Shown here in pieces: positions 61,517-64,000 of a DNA stretch of 64,000 nt. A model generated the notes under the pieces. It saw only the letters and a program-made list of their open reading frames with translations, was not told the DNA's origin and did not search any database. Origin of the DNA: Sphingobium sp. AP49 (GTDB lineage Bacteria > Pseudomonadota > Alphaproteobacteria > Sphingomonadales > Sphingomonadaceae); NCBI RefSeq assembly GCF_000281715.2, contig NZ_CP124576.1:3045501-3109500 (forward strand), written 5' to 3'. Numbering within the stretch: the first letter of the stretch is position 1; each line of letters begins with the position of its first letter. The position numbers and the translations under genes are program-made.

Positions 61517-62084
61517 GGCGATGTCTCCTCAAACTTGTGTCTGCACCCGGCGCCGCCAAGGGGGGGCATGTGGCGCGGTCGGGTGCGAACGGTCCGGCGG
61601 ATCTTCAGGGGGGGGCTTTGCGCCGTTTCCCGTTCGCCCATTCTGTGTACGCCGCGTCGCGCGCCGATGCCCGGCCGCTTCGACCGGCAACCATCCCCAT
61701 CGTCCAACGACAGCGCCGTCGACAAAGCGCGGACGACGAAGGACGAACGACGGGTCGCACGCTCGCAATGTCCGAAAACTGTAGCATTTCCGTAGGGGAA
61801 AACCCTGACCACAACGACCGGCGGATATGAAAACGCCCCCGGCGCAAGGGAAGGCCGGGGGCGTATCCGGATGCTGTCGGGCACTCCAGATCCTGCAAAA
61901 CTCTCGCCGGTACCACGGCGCCAATGCCCGTGAACCGTCGCTTAACGCGCCGTCCTCTGGCCCGTTGCAGTGTCAGAATAATGACGAAACGCCACATTCG
62001 GATCATCGTTCGATGATCCGCCGATCAAAACCGCCGGGCGGCATGGCCGGGGGACGAACCGTCCATCCCGATCCACCAACGACA
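61517..62084. other. Intergenic stretch of about 570 bp
   Basis: No supported gene. It holds a hairpin with an 11-bp perfect stem (61833-61864; ACGCCCCCGGC and complement) followed by TTTTCAT on the minus strand, about 220 bp past the stop of the kinase gene at 62085. The UrcA promoter should lie here, near 61520-61600. Overlapping frames in this stretch are basic and lack domains. Confidence 0.45.
61833..61864 (-). terminator. Hairpin with T-tail on the minus strand
   Basis: Perfect 11-bp stem with a 10-base loop; the minus-strand transcript continues into TTTTCAT. It could end the transcript of the phosphotransferase-like gene, although the distance from the stop is long. Confidence 0.6.
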
Positions 62085-62900
62085 TCAGCCCTCGATCGCG
62101 GGCAATCCGGCGCTGTCCAGCGCCCGCGTCAGATAGGCGGCAAAGGCCGGATCGCGCGCCGGCAGCCGGTGGCGCAGCCAGGCCAGCGCCACCAGCGCGC
62201 GCCACGCGGCCAGCGCCTCGGCCTCCATCCGCGCGGCCTTGCGATAATGGCGGACATAATAGGCGGTGACGCCATCGCGGACCGCGCCTTCCCACCATCC
62301 GCCCGCCTGCCCGGGGCCAAAGCGCATCAGCATCTCGCTGCGCACCACGTCGGCCGCCGGCGCCGCGCGCGCAGCCTTGGACCAGTCGATCACCGCCAGC
62401 CCGTCCGGTGTCACGATCAGATTGGCGGGGTGCAGGTCGCCATGCGACAGAAGGTCGCCCTCGATCAACTGGTCCAGCCGGTCGATCGCCACCGCACGCA
62501 ACCGTTCGCCCACCGGCGCCATCTCGATATCCTCGGTCAGGATCGCCTTGCGGCTGCGCAGCAGCGGCACGCTCTGGCCATGGATCTGCCGCTGCAGCCG
62601 GGCCATCGCCCGCATCGCCCAGCCGACGCGATGGGGATGGCGCCAGATATAGTGGAGCAGGTTCGGTCCCTCGACCTCGCTATAGATAATGCCCTGCCGC
62701 CCGGCGACCTCGCCCAGGCCCAGCGCGCGCGGGACCGGCAGCCCGGTCGCCTCGATCGCCTGCGCCATCGCATATTCGCGGGTGATGATGCTCTGGTCGA
62801 CACCGTCATGGAACAGCTTGAGCACCCGGCCCGGCTCAAGCCGATACACCGCCGCACTCGCGCCCTCGGCGATGAAGGTGGAAGGATCGGGCAGGCTCAT
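62085..62900 (-). CDS. Aminoglycoside/choline-kinase-like phosphotransferase
   Basis: A 271-residue protein-kinase-like fold of the APH family. It has AAVYRLEPGRVLKLFHDG (nucleotide-binding strand and Lys), the catalytic loop LLSHGDLHPANLIV and the metal motif LAVIDWSKA. The N-terminus FIAEGASAAVYRL matches the glycine-poor loop of the family. The substrate is unknown; antibiotic resistance should not be assumed, since many chromosomal relatives act on small metabolites. Confidence 0.9.
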   Translation of the reverse strand: MSLPDPSTFIAEGASAAVYRLEPGRVLKLFHDGVDQSIITREYAMAQAIEATGLPVPRALGLGEVAGRQGIIYSEVEGPNLLHYIWRHPHRVGWAMRAMARLQRQIHGQSVPLLRSRKAILTEDIEMAPVGERLRAVAIDRLDQLIEGDLLSHGDLHPANLIVTPDGLAVIDWSKAARAAPAADVVRSEMLMRFGPGQAGGWWEGAVRDGVTAYYVRHYRKAARMEAEALAAWRALVALAWLRHRLPARDPAFAAYLTRALDSAGLPAIEG

Positions 62901-63020
62901 CCCGCCAGCCTCTGCCGCAGCCGCGCCGGATTGACCAGTGATTTTCAGGACGCGCCACCCCGATCATGACGGAAAGGCGCGCCCCGAACTTTCAGCCCCT
63001 GGCTCTACCAGCTGCCGAAT

Positions 63021-64000
63021 TTACCAGCCGAAGGTCATGCCGACCCGGCCGCCGGTCGAACCCTTGACGGTCGAACCGGCAAAGCCGCCGCTCATCCACA
63101 CGCGCTCGGTGACCTGGGCCACTGCCGCGCCGGAAAAGCCCTGCTGGCCGCGATAGGTCGACAGGTTGAACGACAGGGCGAAGGTCGAATCCGGCGGCAG
63201 CAGCGTGCCCCCCATCGCCATGGCAGCGGCGATGCCGGCATTGGCCGCGCGCAGTTGCTGCTTCATGCCGACGACTTCGGTCTCCAGCGTGCCGACCCGG
63301 CCGCCAAGACCCGACAATTCGCCGACATCCAGCGCCGCCGTTGCCAGATTGCCCGCCGCATCGGTCGTCACCAGGCTGACTGCGCCCGCCTGGGCGGCCC
63401 GGCTGGCCGACGATGTGATGCCGGCGGCGGTATAGGTCGAACTGGCCGAACCCAGCGCCACCTGGCCCTGCCGGACGGTGGTGACATTGGCGCCGATCGC
63501 GATGCTATCGGCAAAGACCGCCTGGGCGCCATTACCCAGCGCGACCGCGCTCGCGCCATTGGCCGTGCTGGCATTGCCCAGCGCGACTGCGCCGTCGCCG
63601 GTGGCCGTGTTGTTGGCGCCGATCGCGACGGCACCGGTACCGGTCGCGACATTGGGATCGCCGATCGCCACCGCGCCATTGCCGCTCGCGCGATTGGCAT
63701 AGCCGACCGACACGGCTGCGCCGTTGGTCGCCTGCGCGCCATTGCCGATGGCGACCGCGTTGGCGGCCGACGCGTTGGCAGCATTGCCCATCGCGATGGC
63801 ATTGGCACCACTTGCGGTCGGGGCAGCACCCGATCCGTTGGCCGCGACATAGGCGGTGCGGGCCGCTGCCGCATCAGCGCTCACCTTGGCATCATTGGCG
63901 GTCGCCAGCGCGCTGTTGGCGGTGCCGGCGATGCCATTGGCGACGTTCAGCGCCTCGGTCGCGCTGCTGCTGGCGGTGCCGATCTGCGCCAGCGCATTAT
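63021..64000 (-). CDS. YadA-like trimeric autotransporter adhesin, N-terminal part outside window
   Basis: The frame is open to the right edge, so only the C-terminal 325 residues are seen. Residues just inside the edge form a helical stalk (SSATEALNVAN). Next come about ten YadA head-type repeats of about 14 residues (GAVAIGDPNVATGTGAVAIGA pattern), a neck, a coiled coil (LGGRVGTLETEVVGMKQQLRAA) and the C-terminal YadA membrane-anchor barrel ending RVGMTFGW. The C-terminal Trp/aromatic end and barrel are complete, so the protein should be exported. Adhesion to surfaces or cells is the family role. Confidence 0.92.
   Translation of the reverse strand, partial: NALAQIGTASSSATEALNVANGIAGTANSALATANDAKVSADAAAARTAYVAANGSGAAPTASGANAIAMGNAANASAANAVAIGNGAQATNGAAVSVGYANRASGNGAVAIGDPNVATGTGAVAIGANNTATGDGAVALGNASTANGASAVALGNGAQAVFADSIAIGANVTTVRQGQVALGSASSTYTAAGITSSASRAAQAGAVSLVTTDAAGNLATAALDVGELSGLGGRVGTLETEVVGMKQQLRAANAGIAAAMAMGGTLLPPDSTFALSFNLSTYRGQQGFSGAAVAQVTERVWMSGGFAGSTVKGSTGGRVGMTFGW

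Noticed and set aside
62085..62900. Interpretation as an aminoglycoside resistance gene
   Set aside because: The fold motifs are present, but it lies in chromosomal context without mobile features, and many relatives have other substrates.
63480..63880. Short periodic repeats resembling a repeat array
   Set aside because: They are coding repeats of about 42 bp for YadA-type head units, not CRISPR repeats with unique spacers.

Overview
The window joins an integrative and conjugative element (ICE), its defence-gene cargo, and flanking chromosome from a GC-rich alphaproteobacterium. Sphingomonadaceae is most likely. The chromosomal end carries UrcA-family, DUF6481 and LytS/LytTR genes. The conjugation module has the order (relaxase with DUF3363, TraG, Trb, DUF736, S26 peptidase, DUF2840, DUF932) that I associate with sphingomonad and other alphaproteobacterial ICEs and plasmids. 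No rRNA, tRNA, CRISPR array, transposase or site-specific recombinase was found. These assignments rest on reading the sequence only; no database search was run.

Layout. (1) 1-2246: end of a TolC/NodT outer-membrane efflux gene cut by the window edge, a LysR regulator and a small entry-exclusion-like protein. (2) 2262-11857, minus strand: a near-complete Trb mating-pore operon, transcribed trbB-C-D-E-J-K-L-F-G-I, with most genes overlapping by 4 bp. (3) 12158-13318: an acetyltransferase and an O-methyltransferase inserted between the trb and tra blocks. (4) 13450-26481: CopG-type protein, TraG coupling protein, relaxase, lytic transglycosylase, DUF736, TraF-like peptidase, DUF2840, regulators, DUF932, a second DUF736 and a large ParB. 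Two 170-bp repeats lie upstream of the DUF932 and parB genes.

(5) 27061-41222 is a defence-type cargo island. It holds an AbiE toxin-antitoxin pair, a three-Cys-motif/TcmP pair, an HNH/Abi_C/unknown operon, CoiA-like and DUF2971 proteins, two PD-(D/E)xK-like proteins, a DUF559 fusion, and a unit of nuclease, Cys-His-Asp protein and DUF4238. (6) 41310-53313 appears to be a separate 12-kb segment bounded by matching junction motifs. It encodes an ApeA-like HEPN protein and a tightly coupled four-gene operon: AbiEi, AbiEii, a 1591-residue nuclease-NACHT protein and a 1208-residue second P-loop protein. This operon is the best candidate for an undescribed anti-phage system.

(7) 53313-64000 is chromosome: the 3' end of a gene overlapping a ClC chloride channel gene, a spermidine-synthase-like protein, several small conserved proteins, a LytS/LytTR two-component pair, a UrcA-family protein, an aminoglycoside-phosphotransferase-like kinase, and the C-terminal part of a YadA-like adhesin cut by the window edge.

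Working together: the Trb pore, TraG and relaxase would move the element. ParB, DUF932, XRE and DUF2285-type proteins are likely maintenance or regulatory functions. The cargo looks selected for phage or plasmid defence. With no integrase visible, excision must depend on genes outside the window.
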